DNA of 64,000 nucleotides. Origin: JAWWPG01 sp037719575. Its GTDB lineage: Bacteria > Actinomycetota > Actinomycetes > Propionibacteriales > Nocardioidaceae. Position 1 is the first letter of the stretch, and every line of letters begins with the position of its first letter. The stretch covers positions 1 to 64,000 of the forward strand of contig JBBJMF010000003.1 of NCBI GenBank assembly GCA_037719575.1, given 5' to 3'. The notes beneath the pieces are model-generated. The model saw nothing but the letters and a program-made list of their open reading frames with translations, was not told where the DNA came from and did not search any database. Below are positions 1-8,605 of the stretch, one piece after another. A program made the position numbers and the translations under genes.

Positions 1-20
1 CCCGGCCGGGGGCCCCCCCC

Positions 21-39
21 CCCCGCCCGCTGGGCGGGG
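21..39. terminator. GC-rich hairpin upstream of the atp operon
   Basis: CCCCGCCC (21-28), a three-base loop GCT and GGGCGGGG (32-39) form a perfect 8-bp stem. It could be the transcription end of a gene lying before the window, but no U-tract follows. A longer pairing of the C-run at 11-24 with the G-run at 49-61 is an alternative fold. Confidence 0.4.
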
Positions 40-59
40 TTGGGGTGCGGGGTGGGGGG
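36..59 (+). other. Potential G-quadruplex motif
   Basis: Four runs of four or more G (36-39, 42-45, 49-52, 54-59) are separated by loops of 2, 3 and 1 bases, which meets the usual G-quadruplex pattern. It lies about 80 bp before the Rex-type operator and overlaps the GC hairpin, so the two structures would compete. Formation in the cell is inference. Confidence 0.5.
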
Positions 60-140
60 CCCACCACCCAAACGCCTTAGCCCCCACAAGCAGGCTGAAG
101 CCTCGCCGCGGGTGGTTAGAATTGGCAATCTCTCAGGTGC

Positions 141-158
141 TTGTGCTAAGTTTCACAA
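141..158. promoter_or_regulatory. Rex-type operator before the atp operon
   Basis: TTGTGCTAAGTTTCACAA fits the Rex consensus TTGTG-N8-CACAA exactly and is flanked by one more matching pair (C140/G159). Rex is the NADH/NAD+-sensing repressor of respiratory genes in Gram-positive bacteria. The site lies about 160 bp before the first atp gene, in the only upstream non-coding stretch, so redox control of ATP synthase is a reasonable inference. Apart from this site, the hairpin and the G-quadruplex motif, I see nothing in 1-319. Confidence 0.6.
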
Positions 159-319
159 GCAGACACCCTCCCTAGATCCACCCCCCGAGCTATCGAGGAT
201 GGCCGCCGTCATGACGACCAGAACTGTGGACCTGTCTCCCGTCCCTGCGCGGGCCTCAATAGGCTGGCAGCGCCCCCCGCACCAGCGGGTCGCGGGGCCG
301 GCAGACCCAGCAGTCGACC

Positions 320-559
320 ATGACGGGAGTCGTTCAGGTGGTGAACGATGAGGACGGGGACCCCACGATCAACGGCTGGACGCTCGCCGGTCTCGGCGGC
401 TTCCTCGTGGGATGCATCGTCGCTGGGCTCGTCATCGGGTGGCTGGTCGACGACGTGGCCGGATCATCTCCGGTGGGCGTCCTCGTGGGCCTCTCCGTTG
501 GCGTTGCAGTCGCAGTCGTGGGATCGTGGCTGCGCATCGCACGCTACCTCCGCCGCTGA
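320..559 (+). CDS. AtpZ/AtpI-like small membrane protein
   Basis: A 79-residue protein with two predicted membrane helices (about residues 21-43 and 50-70) joined by a short loop containing an Asp pair. This is the layout of the AtpZ/AtpI family that opens many F-type ATP synthase operons and has been linked to c-ring assembly or cation supply. It is the first gene of the atp operon, 45 bases before the second. The start is uncertain: ATG 320 is used here, but GTG 338 and GTG 341 are in frame and nearer the hydrophobic part. Family membership rests on topology and position more than on a strict motif. Confidence 0.7.
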   Translation: MTGVVQVVNDEDGDPTINGWTLAGLGGFLVGCIVAGLVIGWLVDDVAGSSPVGVLVGLSVGVAVAVVGSWLRIARYLRR

Positions 560-604
560 CCTCGACACGGGTTGGCGGCCTCGGCAAACTCATAAGGCGG
601 ACAG

Positions 605-991
605 GTGACCCTCGCGACCGTGCTCGTACGCCAGCGCCGGCCCCTGCTGGTCGCCGGCATGCTGTCGACGGCGGCACTGTGGATCTCCATTCCGGTTGGG
701 GAGGCCCCGGTCGGGGCCTTCTTCGCCGTCGGGGTGTTCCTCAGTCTGCTCAACCACATCCTGACCGAGGTGGGCCTCTCTCACTCGCTCGCGAACGAGA
801 ACGAGATCAGCCGCAAGCAGTTCGCCATGGGATCGTTCGGCCGGCTCGCGATCGTCACCTTGATCGCCCTCGCGATCGTCTCGGTCTTCTGGCCGGACGG
901 CGCAGCCGTCCTCGTCGGGCTGGCGCTGATGCACCTCGTTATGCTCATCTTCACCGGCCTGCCCCTCCTCAACGAGATGCGTAAAGCATGA
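605..991 (+). CDS. atpI: ATP synthase protein I
   Basis: A 128-residue, GTG-started protein with four hydrophobic segments (about residues 12-29, 35-53, 77-95 and 101-121). This is the usual AtpI topology. AtpI proteins help assemble the c-ring or stabilise the Fo sector. Sequence conservation in the family is low, so the call depends on topology and on the position directly before atpB. Its stop overlaps the atpB start by four bases (ATGA at 988-991), which indicates translational coupling. AAGGCGG at 594-600 is a plausible ribosome binding site. Confidence 0.75.
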   Translation: MTLATVLVRQRRPLLVAGMLSTAALWISIPVGEAPVGAFFAVGVFLSLLNHILTEVGLSHSLANENEISRKQFAMGSFGRLAIVTLIALAIVSVFWPDGAAVLVGLALMHLVMLIFTGLPLLNEMRKA

Positions 992-1827
992 GCTCGACTA
1001 CTCTCACGACACCTGTTGCCGAGACCGACATCGAGGTCGGCCACCACATCACGGCCGACCTGTTCGGCATCACCTTCAACGTCGACACGATCTGGGGGAC
1101 GGCGCTCGCTGGTGCCATCGTGGTCGGGCTCGGGCTCTGGGTCGCGGTCACGTCGAGCGCCACCAACCCGAGCAAGGTGCAGCTGGCGTGGGAGATGATC
1201 GTGACCTACGTCACGAACGAGGTCGAGGGCTCGCTGGGCAAGGTGAACCGCTACGTCGTCCAGCTCGCACTCGCCATCTTCACCTTCATCCTGGTCGCGA
1301 ACTGGTTCGAGCTCATCCCGACCGGCGAGGACCCGCACTACCTTCCCTCGCCCACCGCTGATGTCAACCTGACGTACGCCCTTGGTCTGTTCGTCATCGT
1401 CGGAGTGCACATTCACAGCTTCCGGCAGCGTGGTGTCCGCGGATACTTCAGCCACTACGCCCAGCCGTACAAGGCTCTGCTGCCGCTGACGATCATCGAG
1501 GAGCTCGTCAAGCCGTTCACTTTGGCACTGCGGCTGTTCGGCAACATCTTCGCCGGCGGCATCATGCTCGCGATCATCGGGCTGATCCCGATCTGGGGAT
1601 TCTGGGGGCCGAACATCCTCTGGAAGGCCTTCGACATGTTCATCGGTCTGATCCAGGCGTTCATCTTCGGCCTGCTCACGATCATCTACTTCGGGATGGC
1701 CGGCGAGGCGCACGACGACCACGCAGACACTGAAGGCGCGGCCAAGGAGGCCGTCGACCGCGGTGACGATTCTGCCGGCTTCTCGGAGTCGGAGACCGCC
1801 CAGCCCGAGCTGAGCGGAGCGCACTGA
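988..1827 (+). CDS. atpB: F1Fo ATP synthase subunit a
   Basis: This is the 279-residue proton-channel subunit of the Fo sector. The diagnostic region EELVKPFTLALRLFGNIFAG is present, and R182 in LRLFGN is the essential arginine that faces the c-ring carboxylate. Five or more membrane helices can be seen. The first 30 residues and an acidic tail after about residue 235 are hydrophilic extensions. The start overlaps the atpI stop. The order B-E-F-H-A-G-D-C that follows is the standard bacterial one. Confidence 0.97.
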   Translation: MSSTTLTTPVAETDIEVGHHITADLFGITFNVDTIWGTALAGAIVVGLGLWVAVTSSATNPSKVQLAWEMIVTYVTNEVEGSLGKVNRYVVQLALAIFTFILVANWFELIPTGEDPHYLPSPTADVNLTYALGLFVIVGVHIHSFRQRGVRGYFSHYAQPYKALLPLTIIEELVKPFTLALRLFGNIFAGGIMLAIIGLIPIWGFWGPNILWKAFDMFIGLIQAFIFGLLTIIYFGMAGEAHDDHADTEGAAKEAVDRGDDSAGFSESETAQPELSGAH

Positions 1828-1841
1828 GCCGCCGCGGCGGC
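1828..1841. other. Intercistronic GC palindrome between atpB and atpE
   Basis: GCCGCCGCGGCGGC is a perfect 14-base palindrome directly after the atpB stop, at the head of a 100-base gap, the longest in the operon. The rest of the gap has no other clear signal except AAGGAG at 1912-1917 before atpE. A structure here could protect or process the mRNA for the highly expressed c subunit; that role is inference. Confidence 0.35.
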
Positions 1842-1927
1842 CTCGGCGCTGAGCACGACAGCATGGACCACCGGCCCGGAGACCCTTCGGGACCACTCAG
1901 CAAGAACGACAAGGAGCCACGGACGTT

Positions 1928-2194
1928 ATGGCAACAGATGCAGCAAACCTCGACTCGGCGATCAAGACCGCCGGCGCCCTGGTTGGTGGCGGGCTCGCCC
2001 TCGGCGGCGGCGCTGTCGGCGCGGCCATCGGCGACGGCCTTGCCGGCAGCTCGCTGATCCAGGGCGTGGCCCGGCAACCAGAGGCGCAGGGCCGCCTTCA
2101 GACGCTCTTCTTCCTGACCGTCGGTCTGGTCGAGGCGGCGTACTTCATCAACCTCGCATTCATGGCGTTGTTCGTCTTCGTGCTCGGCAAGTAG
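1928..2194 (+). CDS. atpE: F1Fo ATP synthase subunit c
   Basis: An 88-residue hairpin protein forming the rotating c-ring. The first helix (about residues 14-41) is rich in Gly and Ala. The polar loop ARQPE (48-52) contacts gamma and epsilon, and the second helix (about 60-86) carries the ion-binding carboxylate E69 in GLVEAAYFINL. No Na+-type ligand set is evident, so proton coupling is expected. AAGGAG lies 10 bases before the ATG. The hydrophilic stretch before the first helix is slightly longer than in E. coli, as is usual in actinobacteria. Confidence 0.97.
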   Translation: MATDAANLDSAIKTAGALVGGGLALGGGAVGAAIGDGLAGSSLIQGVARQPEAQGRLQTLFFLTVGLVEAAYFINLAFMALFVFVLGK

Positions 2195-2234
2195 GCGACC
2201 GGCTCCGGAGAGCGGATTCTGTGACGAGAGGCAG

Positions 2235-2780
2235 ATGCTGATGGCAAGGCCAGTGGCGGCGGAGAACTTCCTGGTGCCCAACGCGACGTTCGTCATCGAG
2301 CTGATCGCGTTCGCCGTGATCTTGGTGGCGCTTGCGAAATACGTCATCCCGCCCATCAACAAGGCGTTGAGCGACCGCCAGCAGGCGATCCGGCGACAGT
2401 TCGACGAGGCCGAGGAGGCCAAGACCAAGGCCGAGGCGGCAGAGCACGAGTATCGCTCCCAGCTCGTCGAAGCTCGCCATGAGGCGGCTCGAATCCGCGA
2501 GGAGGCACGGGAGGAAGGTGCGGCGATCATCGCGGAGATGCGCGAGCAGGCTCAGTCGGAGTCGGCCCGGATCGTCAAGCACGCCCACCTCCAGGTCGAC
2601 GCCGAGCGGCAGCAGGTCGTCCAGCAGCTGCGCACGCAGGTGGGCACGATGGCCACGACGCTGGCCGGTCGCATCGTGGGTGAGTCGCTCGAGGACGACG
2701 AGCGTCGCAACCGCACGGTCGAACGCTTCATCGCCACGCTGGAGAGCCAGGACCCGGCCACCTCGCGAGGGGCCGGCTGA
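2235..2780 (+). CDS. atpF: F1Fo ATP synthase subunit b
   Basis: The 181-residue peripheral stalk subunit. It has one membrane helix near residues 16-38, then a long Glu/Ala/Arg-rich coiled coil running to the C-terminus. This is a standard stand-alone b subunit, unlike the b-delta fusion of mycobacteria. ATG 2235 is used; ATG 2241 is in frame and equally possible. The stop overlaps the next start as TGATG, so translation of delta is probably coupled to it. Confidence 0.95.
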   Translation: MLMARPVAAENFLVPNATFVIELIAFAVILVALAKYVIPPINKALSDRQQAIRRQFDEAEEAKTKAEAAEHEYRSQLVEARHEAARIREEAREEGAAIIAEMREQAQSESARIVKHAHLQVDAERQQVVQQLRTQVGTMATTLAGRIVGESLEDDERRNRTVERFIATLESQDPATSRGAG

Positions 2781-3589
2781 TGCAGGCAGGTTCGACCCGC
2801 TCGCAGGAGACGTTGCTCGAGGGCCTCGACGAGGTCCTCGACGCCGGCGTCGACGCGGCGACGCTCGGGAGCGATCTCTTCGGGGTCGTCGCGATGCTGG
2901 ACCGCGAGCCGACCCTGCGCCGGGTGCTGACAGAGCCCTCGGTGGCGGCCGAGGCCCGCGCGGGGATGGCGCGCTCCCTGCTGGACGGGAAGGTGTCGGA
3001 CGAGGCGGTCCGCGTGGTGGAGTCGGCTGTCTCACAGCGCTGGTCGCGAAGCCGCGACCTGGTGGACGCACTCGAGCGGTGTGCGGTGATCGCCGAGACC
3101 ACCAGGGCTGACCAGGCAGGGGAGCTCGACGCACTCGAGGACGACCTGTTCAGGTTCGGGCGCATCTTGGCTGCTAACACCGACCTGCGGGACGCACTGT
3201 CGGACCGGGCGGCCCCCATGGAGGTCAAGCGCACCCTGCTGGACTCGCTCGTCACGGGCAAGGTCGGCGAGGTCACCAAACACCTGCTCGACCAGCTCCT
3301 CGTAGGTCGGCAGCGCTCCCTCGCCGCGGGGCTCGCCCACTACCAGGAGGTCACCGCTGCTCGTCAACAGCGCCTGGTCGCGACCGTCTGGGTGGCCGCC
3401 CCGCTGGGCGACGACCAGAAGAGCCGGCTGGCCGAGTCGCTGGCGACGCAGTACTCCCACGAGGTGCACCTCAACGTCATCGTGGACACGTCGGTCCTCG
3501 GCGGCGTCCGGGTGTCCATCGGCGACGACGTCATCGACTCCACCGTCGAGACCAGGCTGGCCCAGGCACAGCGACGGCTGGTCCGGTGA
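2780..3589 (+). CDS. atpH: F1Fo ATP synthase subunit delta
   Basis: The delta (OSCP) subunit joins the peripheral stalk to the top of F1. The C-terminal half carries the family signature around DTSVLGGVRVSIGDDVIDST. At 269 residues it is about 90 longer than the E. coli protein, with an extra alpha-helical N-terminal part. That length is normal for actinobacteria. It starts in a TGATG overlap with atpF. The 94 bases between it and atpA contain nothing notable. Confidence 0.95.
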   Translation: MQAGSTRSQETLLEGLDEVLDAGVDAATLGSDLFGVVAMLDREPTLRRVLTEPSVAAEARAGMARSLLDGKVSDEAVRVVESAVSQRWSRSRDLVDALERCAVIAETTRADQAGELDALEDDLFRFGRILAANTDLRDALSDRAAPMEVKRTLLDSLVTGKVGEVTKHLLDQLLVGRQRSLAAGLAHYQEVTAARQQRLVATVWVAAPLGDDQKSRLAESLATQYSHEVHLNVIVDTSVLGGVRVSIGDDVIDSTVETRLAQAQRRLVR

Positions 3590-3683
3590 GCAAGGCCCGC
3601 ATCCGGCTCGCCGTTGACGACGCCCCGTCTCCCCATTCGATCACCACAAACGTCCAGACCCTGCACGCAGGAAGGCAAACACC

Positions 3684-5321
3684 ATGACCGAGCTGACGAT
3701 CCGGCCGGAAGATATTCAGGAGGCGCTGCAGCGCTTCGTGAATGACTACAAGCCGGAGGACGCCACGCGCGAGGAGGTCGGGACCGTCGCGGAGGCGATG
3801 GACGGCATCGCCCGCGTCGAGGGCCTCCCGTCGGCCATGGCGAACGAGCTCCTGGAGTTCGAGGACGGCACGCTCGGTATCGCCCTGAACCTCGACGTGC
3901 GGGAGATCGGCGTCGTCGTCCTGGGTGACTTCTCCGGCATCGAGGAGGGCCAGCCGGTACGTCGTACCGGTGAGGTCCTCTCAGTGCCCGTGGGCGACGC
4001 CTACCTCGGACGCGTGGTCAACCCGCTCGGCCAGCCGCTGGACGGGCTCGGCGACATCGAGACCGACGAGCGGCGGGCGCTCGAGGTGCAGGCACCGTCG
4101 GTCGTCCAGCGGCAGAGCGTCCGCGAACCGCTGCAGACCGGGCTGAAGGCGATCGACTCGCTCACCCCGATCGGGCGCGGTCAGCGCCAGCTCATCATCG
4201 GAGACCGGCAGACCGGCAAGACGACGGTCGCCACCGACACGATCATCAACCAGAAGCAGGCGTGGGAGTCGGGGGACGAGGGTCAGCAGGTCCGCTGCAT
4301 CTACGTCGCCATCGGCCAGAAGGGATCCACGATCGCCGCCGTCCGCGGGGCGCTCGAGGAGGCCGGCGCTCTGGAGTACACGACGATCGTCGCGGCGCCC
4401 GCCTCCGAGGCTGCCGGGTTCAAGTACCTGGCGCCCTACACCGGCTCGGCGATCGGCCAGCACTGGATGTACGCCGGAAAGCACGTGCTGATCGTGTTCG
4501 ACGACCTCACCAAGCAGGCCGAGGCATACCGAGCCGTGTCGTTGCTGCTGCGCCGCCCGCCGGGGCGAGAGGCCTACCCCGGCGACGTCTTCTACCTGCA
4601 CAGCAGGCTGCTCGAGCGCTGCGCGAAGCTCTCCGACGACATGGGCGCCGGCTCGATGACGGGGCTGCCGATCATCGAGACCAAGGCCAACGACATCTCG
4701 GCCTTCATTCCCACGAACGTCATCTCGATCACCGACGGCCAGATCTTCCTGCAGTCGGACCTGTTCAACGCCAACCAGCGACCCGCAATCGACGTCGGGC
4801 AGTCGGTCTCCCGGGTAGGCGGTGCGGCCATGGTCAAGGCGATGCGCAAGGTCACCGGCTCGCTCAAGGTGGACCTCGCCCAGTTCCGCGCCATGGAGGC
4901 GTTCGCGATGTTCGCCTCCGACCTCGACGCCGCGTCACGGCGCCAGCTCGACCGTGGCGGCCGACTCATGGAGCTCCTCCGCCAGCCGCAGGGATCGCCG
5001 TACCCGGTCGAGGAGCAGACGGTCTCGATCTGGATGGGCACCGCCGGGCTGCTCGACATCGTCCCGGTTGAGGACGTGCTCCGCTTCGAGCGCGAGTTCA
5101 TCGACTACCTGAAGCGGGAAAACAACGTCCTCGAGACCATCCGCGAGTCGAAGGACTTCTCGGACGAGACCGAGTCGACGCTCAAGAAGGCTTACGACGC
5201 GTTTCTCGACCAGTTCGAGACGAGCGAGGGCGGCTCACTGAGGGCCGGGCGCGAGGAGTTCGACGCGCTGTCCGACGAGGACGTCGAGCAGGAGCAGATC
5301 GTCAAGCAGAAGAGGGGCTGA
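3684..5321 (+). CDS. atpA: F1Fo ATP synthase subunit alpha
   Basis: The 545-residue non-catalytic nucleotide-binding subunit of F1. It has an N-terminal beta barrel (about residues 25-95), a P-loop GDRQTGKT at 173-180, and the alpha-subunit signature ending in SVSRVGG, whose Arg is the finger that completes the beta-subunit catalytic site. The C-terminus is extended by about 30 acidic residues compared with E. coli, as in other actinobacteria. AGGAAGG at 3669-3675 serves the ATG. Confidence 0.98.
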   Translation: MTELTIRPEDIQEALQRFVNDYKPEDATREEVGTVAEAMDGIARVEGLPSAMANELLEFEDGTLGIALNLDVREIGVVVLGDFSGIEEGQPVRRTGEVLSVPVGDAYLGRVVNPLGQPLDGLGDIETDERRALEVQAPSVVQRQSVREPLQTGLKAIDSLTPIGRGQRQLIIGDRQTGKTTVATDTIINQKQAWESGDEGQQVRCIYVAIGQKGSTIAAVRGALEEAGALEYTTIVAAPASEAAGFKYLAPYTGSAIGQHWMYAGKHVLIVFDDLTKQAEAYRAVSLLLRRPPGREAYPGDVFYLHSRLLERCAKLSDDMGAGSMTGLPIIETKANDISAFIPTNVISITDGQIFLQSDLFNANQRPAIDVGQSVSRVGGAAMVKAMRKVTGSLKVDLAQFRAMEAFAMFASDLDAASRRQLDRGGRLMELLRQPQGSPYPVEEQTVSIWMGTAGLLDIVPVEDVLRFEREFIDYLKRENNVLETIRESKDFSDETESTLKKAYDAFLDQFETSEGGSLRAGREEFDALSDEDVEQEQIVKQKRG

Positions 5322-5322
5322 C

Positions 5323-6234
5323 GTGGCCGTATCGCTGCGTGAGCTGCGCGCGCGGATCAGGTCGGTCGAGGCGACCAAGAAGATCACCCGCGCGATGGAG
5401 CTCATCGCTGCGTCCCGCATCGTGAAGGCGCAGCAGCGGGCCCAGGCGGCGACGCCGTACGCCCGCGAGCTCACCCGCGCGGTCTCTGCGGTGGCGACCT
5501 ACTCGAACGTCGAGCATCCGCTGACGTCCGAGCCCGAAGACCCCGAGCGCGCTGCGATCCTCGTGGTGACCAGCGACCGGGGACTCGCCGGCGCCTACTC
5601 CTCCAGCGTGCTGAAGGAGGCGGAGCGGCTCGTCGAGAAGCTCCGCGGTGAGGGCAAGGAGTCCGACCTCTACGTCACGGGGCGAAAGGGCGTCGCGTAC
5701 TACAAGTTCCGGCAGCGCCCGGTCGTGGAGAGCTGGGTGGGCTTCTCCGACACGCCCACCTACGCCGACGCGAGAGAGATCGGCGAGACGCTCATCGATG
5801 CGTTCATCGAGGAGGACGGCGAGCACGCCGTCGACGAGGTGCACGTCGTCTACTCGCGCTTCAGGTCGATGCTCGTGCAGGAGCCGTCCGACATCCGGCT
5901 CGTGCCGCTCGAGGTCGTCGAGGGTGAGGAGAAGCCAGCGGAAGACGAGCTGCTGCCGCTCTACGAGTTCGAGCCGAGCGCCGAGGAGGTCCTCGACGCG
6001 CTGCTGCCGAGGTACGTCGAGAGCCGTATCTTCTACTGCCTGCTGCAGGCCTCCGCCTCCGAGCTCGCTGCGCGCCAGCGCGCGATGAAGTCGGCGACAG
6101 ACAACGCAGAGGAGCTCGTGAAGAGCTACACCCGAATCGCCAACCAGGCCCGCCAGGCCGGGATCACCCAAGAGATCAGCGAGATCGTCGGTGGCGTCAA
6201 CGCGCTCGCCGACGCCAACGCCGGGAGTGAGTGA
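5323..6234 (+). CDS. atpG: F1Fo ATP synthase subunit gamma
   Basis: The 303-residue central rotor shaft. It has the typical N-terminal helix (RELRARIRSVEATKKITRAM) and a C-terminal helix (about 250-295) containing the conserved MKSATDNAEELV stretch. The central globular part is a little longer than in E. coli. The start is GTG, one base after the atpA stop. The stop codon shares bases with a possible GTG start of atpD. Confidence 0.97.
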   Translation: MAVSLRELRARIRSVEATKKITRAMELIAASRIVKAQQRAQAATPYARELTRAVSAVATYSNVEHPLTSEPEDPERAAILVVTSDRGLAGAYSSSVLKEAERLVEKLRGEGKESDLYVTGRKGVAYYKFRQRPVVESWVGFSDTPTYADAREIGETLIDAFIEEDGEHAVDEVHVVYSRFRSMLVQEPSDIRLVPLEVVEGEEKPAEDELLPLYEFEPSAEEVLDALLPRYVESRIFYCLLQASASELAARQRAMKSATDNAEELVKSYTRIANQARQAGITQEISEIVGGVNALADANAGSE

Positions 6235-7694
6235 ACGACATGACTGCCACGCTTGACGACAAGACCACTGAGCAGAGCCATGGGGTCGGGCGCATCGCCC
6301 GCGTGACCGGCCCCGTCGTCGACGTCGAGTTCTCCGCCGACTCGATGCCCGCGATGTACAACGCCATGCATGTGGACCTGGAGGTCGACGGTGAGAAGAA
6401 GACGCTGACTCTTGAGGTCGCCCAGCACATCGGCGAGGGCATGGTGCGGGCCATCTCGATGCAGTCCACGGACGGACTCGTCCGAGGATCCTCCGTGCGG
6501 GACTCCGGCATCGGCATCGACGTGCCCGTCGGTGACGTGACGAAGGGCCATGTCTTCAACGTGATCGGCGAGTGCCTCAACCTCAAGGAGGGGGAGGAGC
6601 TCGACATCACGGACCGCTGGCAGATCCACCGGCCCTCGCCGGCGTTCGATGCCCTCGAGCCCAAGACCGAGATGTTCCATACCGGCATCAAGGTCATCGA
6701 CCTGCTCACGCCATACGTCCAGGGCGGCAAGATCGGCCTGTTCGGCGGGGCCGGGGTCGGCAAGACCGTGCTCATCCAGGAGATGATCGCGCGGGTGGCC
6801 CGCGACCACGGCGGGGTCTCGGTCTTCGCCGGGGTGGGCGAGCGCACCCGGGAGGGCAACGACCTGATCGAGGAGATGACGGAGTCCGAGGTCATCGGGC
6901 AGACGGCGCTCGTCTTCGGCCAGATGGACGAGCCGCCGGGCACCCGGCTACGGGTCGCGCTCTCGGCGCTGACCATGGCGGAGTACTTCCGCGACGTGCA
7001 GCAGCAGGATGTGCTGCTGTTCATCGACAACATCTTCCGCTTCACCCAGGCCGGCTCCGAGGTCTCGACGCTGCTCGGCCGCATGCCGTCGGCCGTCGGC
7101 TACCAGCCCAACCTGGCGGACGAGATGGGAGTGCTCCAGGAGCGGATCACGTCGACGCGTGGCCACTCGATCACGTCGATGCAGGCAATCTACGTGCCAG
7201 CAGACGACTACACCGACCCGGCGCCGGCCACGACGTTCGCTCACCTCGACGCCACCACCGAGCTCTCGCGGGAGATCGCCTCGCTCGGCATCTACCCGGC
7301 CGTGGACCCGTTGGCCTCGACGTCGCGAATCCTCGACCCCCGCTACATCAGCAGCGAGCACTACGCAACCGCCACCCGGGTGAAGCAGATCCTGCAGCGC
7401 AACAAAGAGCTGCAGGACATCATCGCGATCCTGGGTGTCGACGAGCTGTCGGAGGAGGACAAGGTCGTCGTGTCCCGGGCCCGCCGCATCCAGCGGTTCC
7501 TCTCCCAGAACACCTACGTGGCCAAGCAGTTCACCGGCATCGAGGGTTCGACGGTCTCCCTCGAGGACACCGTCGAGGCATTCAAGAAGATCTGCGACGG
7601 CGACTACGACCACGTGGCCGAGCAGGCTTTCTACATGTGTGGTGGCCTCGACGACGTCGAGCGCAAGTGGTCCGAGATCCAGAAGGAGGGCTGA
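6231..7694 (+). CDS. atpD: F1Fo ATP synthase subunit beta
   Basis: The catalytic subunit of F1. P-loop GGAGVGKT is at residues 172-179, the catalytic Glu lies in GERTREGND, and the DELSEED lever motif is intact. Length is 487 residues from GTG 6231, which overlaps the atpG stop (GTGA). ATG 6240 is the other start, giving 484 residues. GGGAG at 6223-6227 sits between the ideal spacings for the two, so the choice is open. Confidence 0.98.
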   Translation: MNDMTATLDDKTTEQSHGVGRIARVTGPVVDVEFSADSMPAMYNAMHVDLEVDGEKKTLTLEVAQHIGEGMVRAISMQSTDGLVRGSSVRDSGIGIDVPVGDVTKGHVFNVIGECLNLKEGEELDITDRWQIHRPSPAFDALEPKTEMFHTGIKVIDLLTPYVQGGKIGLFGGAGVGKTVLIQEMIARVARDHGGVSVFAGVGERTREGNDLIEEMTESEVIGQTALVFGQMDEPPGTRLRVALSALTMAEYFRDVQQQDVLLFIDNIFRFTQAGSEVSTLLGRMPSAVGYQPNLADEMGVLQERITSTRGHSITSMQAIYVPADDYTDPAPATTFAHLDATTELSREIASLGIYPAVDPLASTSRILDPRYISSEHYATATRVKQILQRNKELQDIIAILGVDELSEEDKVVVSRARRIQRFLSQNTYVAKQFTGIEGSTVSLEDTVEAFKKICDGDYDHVAEQAFYMCGGLDDVERKWSEIQKEG

Positions 7695-8086
7695 TGGCAG
7701 CCACCTTCCAGCTCGAGCTCGTCGCGGCCGACAGGATCGTCTGGTCGGGTGAGGCGACGATGGTGATCGCGCGGACTCTCGAGGGCGAGGTTGGCATCCT
7801 GGCGAACCACGCGCCCCTGCTGGGAGTGCTGGCTCCGGGAACGGTGGAGATCCGTCCGGATGACGGCTCGGCGATGATCGCCGCTGTCGACGGAGGCTTC
7901 ATCTCGGTGGCGCACAACCGAATCTCGATCCTCGCCGAGCGCGCCGAGCTGGCCGGCGACATCGACGTCTCGGACGCGAGACAGGAGCTCGAGCAGGCCC
8001 GGGCGGATGCCGACGACAGTCAGCGCTCGCAGCAGGCGATCGCCGCGGCCGAGGCGCGGATCGCGGCCGCGGAGAAGGCTTCCTAG
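7694..8086 (+). CDS. atpC: F1Fo ATP synthase subunit epsilon
   Basis: A 130-residue epsilon subunit at the foot of the rotor. The N-terminal beta sandwich (residues 1-85) carries the family pattern GEVGILANHAPLLGVLAPG. The C-terminal helical hairpin (about 90-130) is rich in Ala, Glu and Arg and can inhibit ATP hydrolysis. It starts in a TGATG overlap with atpD and ends the operon proper, although the next gene follows closely. Confidence 0.96.
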   Translation: MAATFQLELVAADRIVWSGEATMVIARTLEGEVGILANHAPLLGVLAPGTVEIRPDDGSAMIAAVDGGFISVAHNRISILAERAELAGDIDVSDARQELEQARADADDSQRSQQAIAAAEARIAAAEKAS

Positions 8087-8133
8087 CCAGCAGCCGACGG
8101 TTCGTGGCGGCCGACGTCGGGAGGAGGGGATCG

Positions 8134-8592
8134 ATGCCATGGTGGACGGAGATCCTGGATGTCGTCGGCCTGCTCGCGGTCATCGCTGCCGCTGTCTTTG
8201 TTTCCTTGTTCGTCCGGCGGCGTGTGCTGAGTCGCCAGGGTGGCACGTTCGAGTGCAGTCTCCGGACGAAGGCGCCTGCCAAGAGCTCGGCAACCGGCGC
8301 TCGTGGATGGGAGCTCGGGCTCGGCCGATACAACGGGGAGAGCCTCGAGTGGTTCCGGGTGTTCTCGTTCTCGCCGCGGCCGAAGGCGGTCTTCGACCGT
8401 TCGCTTCAGGTGCTGACCCAGCGGACGCCGCACGGAGCCGAGGCATTCTCCTTGTATGCCGGACACACCGTCGTCGCGGTGCGGATCGACTCGGGGTCGA
8501 CCGTGGAGCTGGCGATGAGCGACCGGGCACTGACCGCCTTCATGGCCTGGACCGAGGCCGCGCCACCGGGACAGGACCGACTGCTGACCTGA
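8134..8592 (+). CDS. DUF2550 membrane-anchored protein
   Basis: A 152-residue protein with one N-terminal membrane helix (about residues 8-26), a basic RRR stop-transfer motif and a soluble beta-rich domain with a conserved RGWELGLGRY-type region. This matches the actinobacterial DUF2550 family, which is commonly found right after atpC. Function is unknown. ATG 8134 is chosen over an in-frame upstream start because GGGAGGAGG sits at 8119-8127. Only 47 bases separate it from atpC, so it may be read from the atp promoter. Confidence 0.8.
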   Translation: MPWWTEILDVVGLLAVIAAAVFVSLFVRRRVLSRQGGTFECSLRTKAPAKSSATGARGWELGLGRYNGESLEWFRVFSFSPRPKAVFDRSLQVLTQRTPHGAEAFSLYAGHTVVAVRIDSGSTVELAMSDRALTAFMAWTEAAPPGQDRLLT

Positions 8593-8605
8593 CCAGGAGA
8601 CGCCG

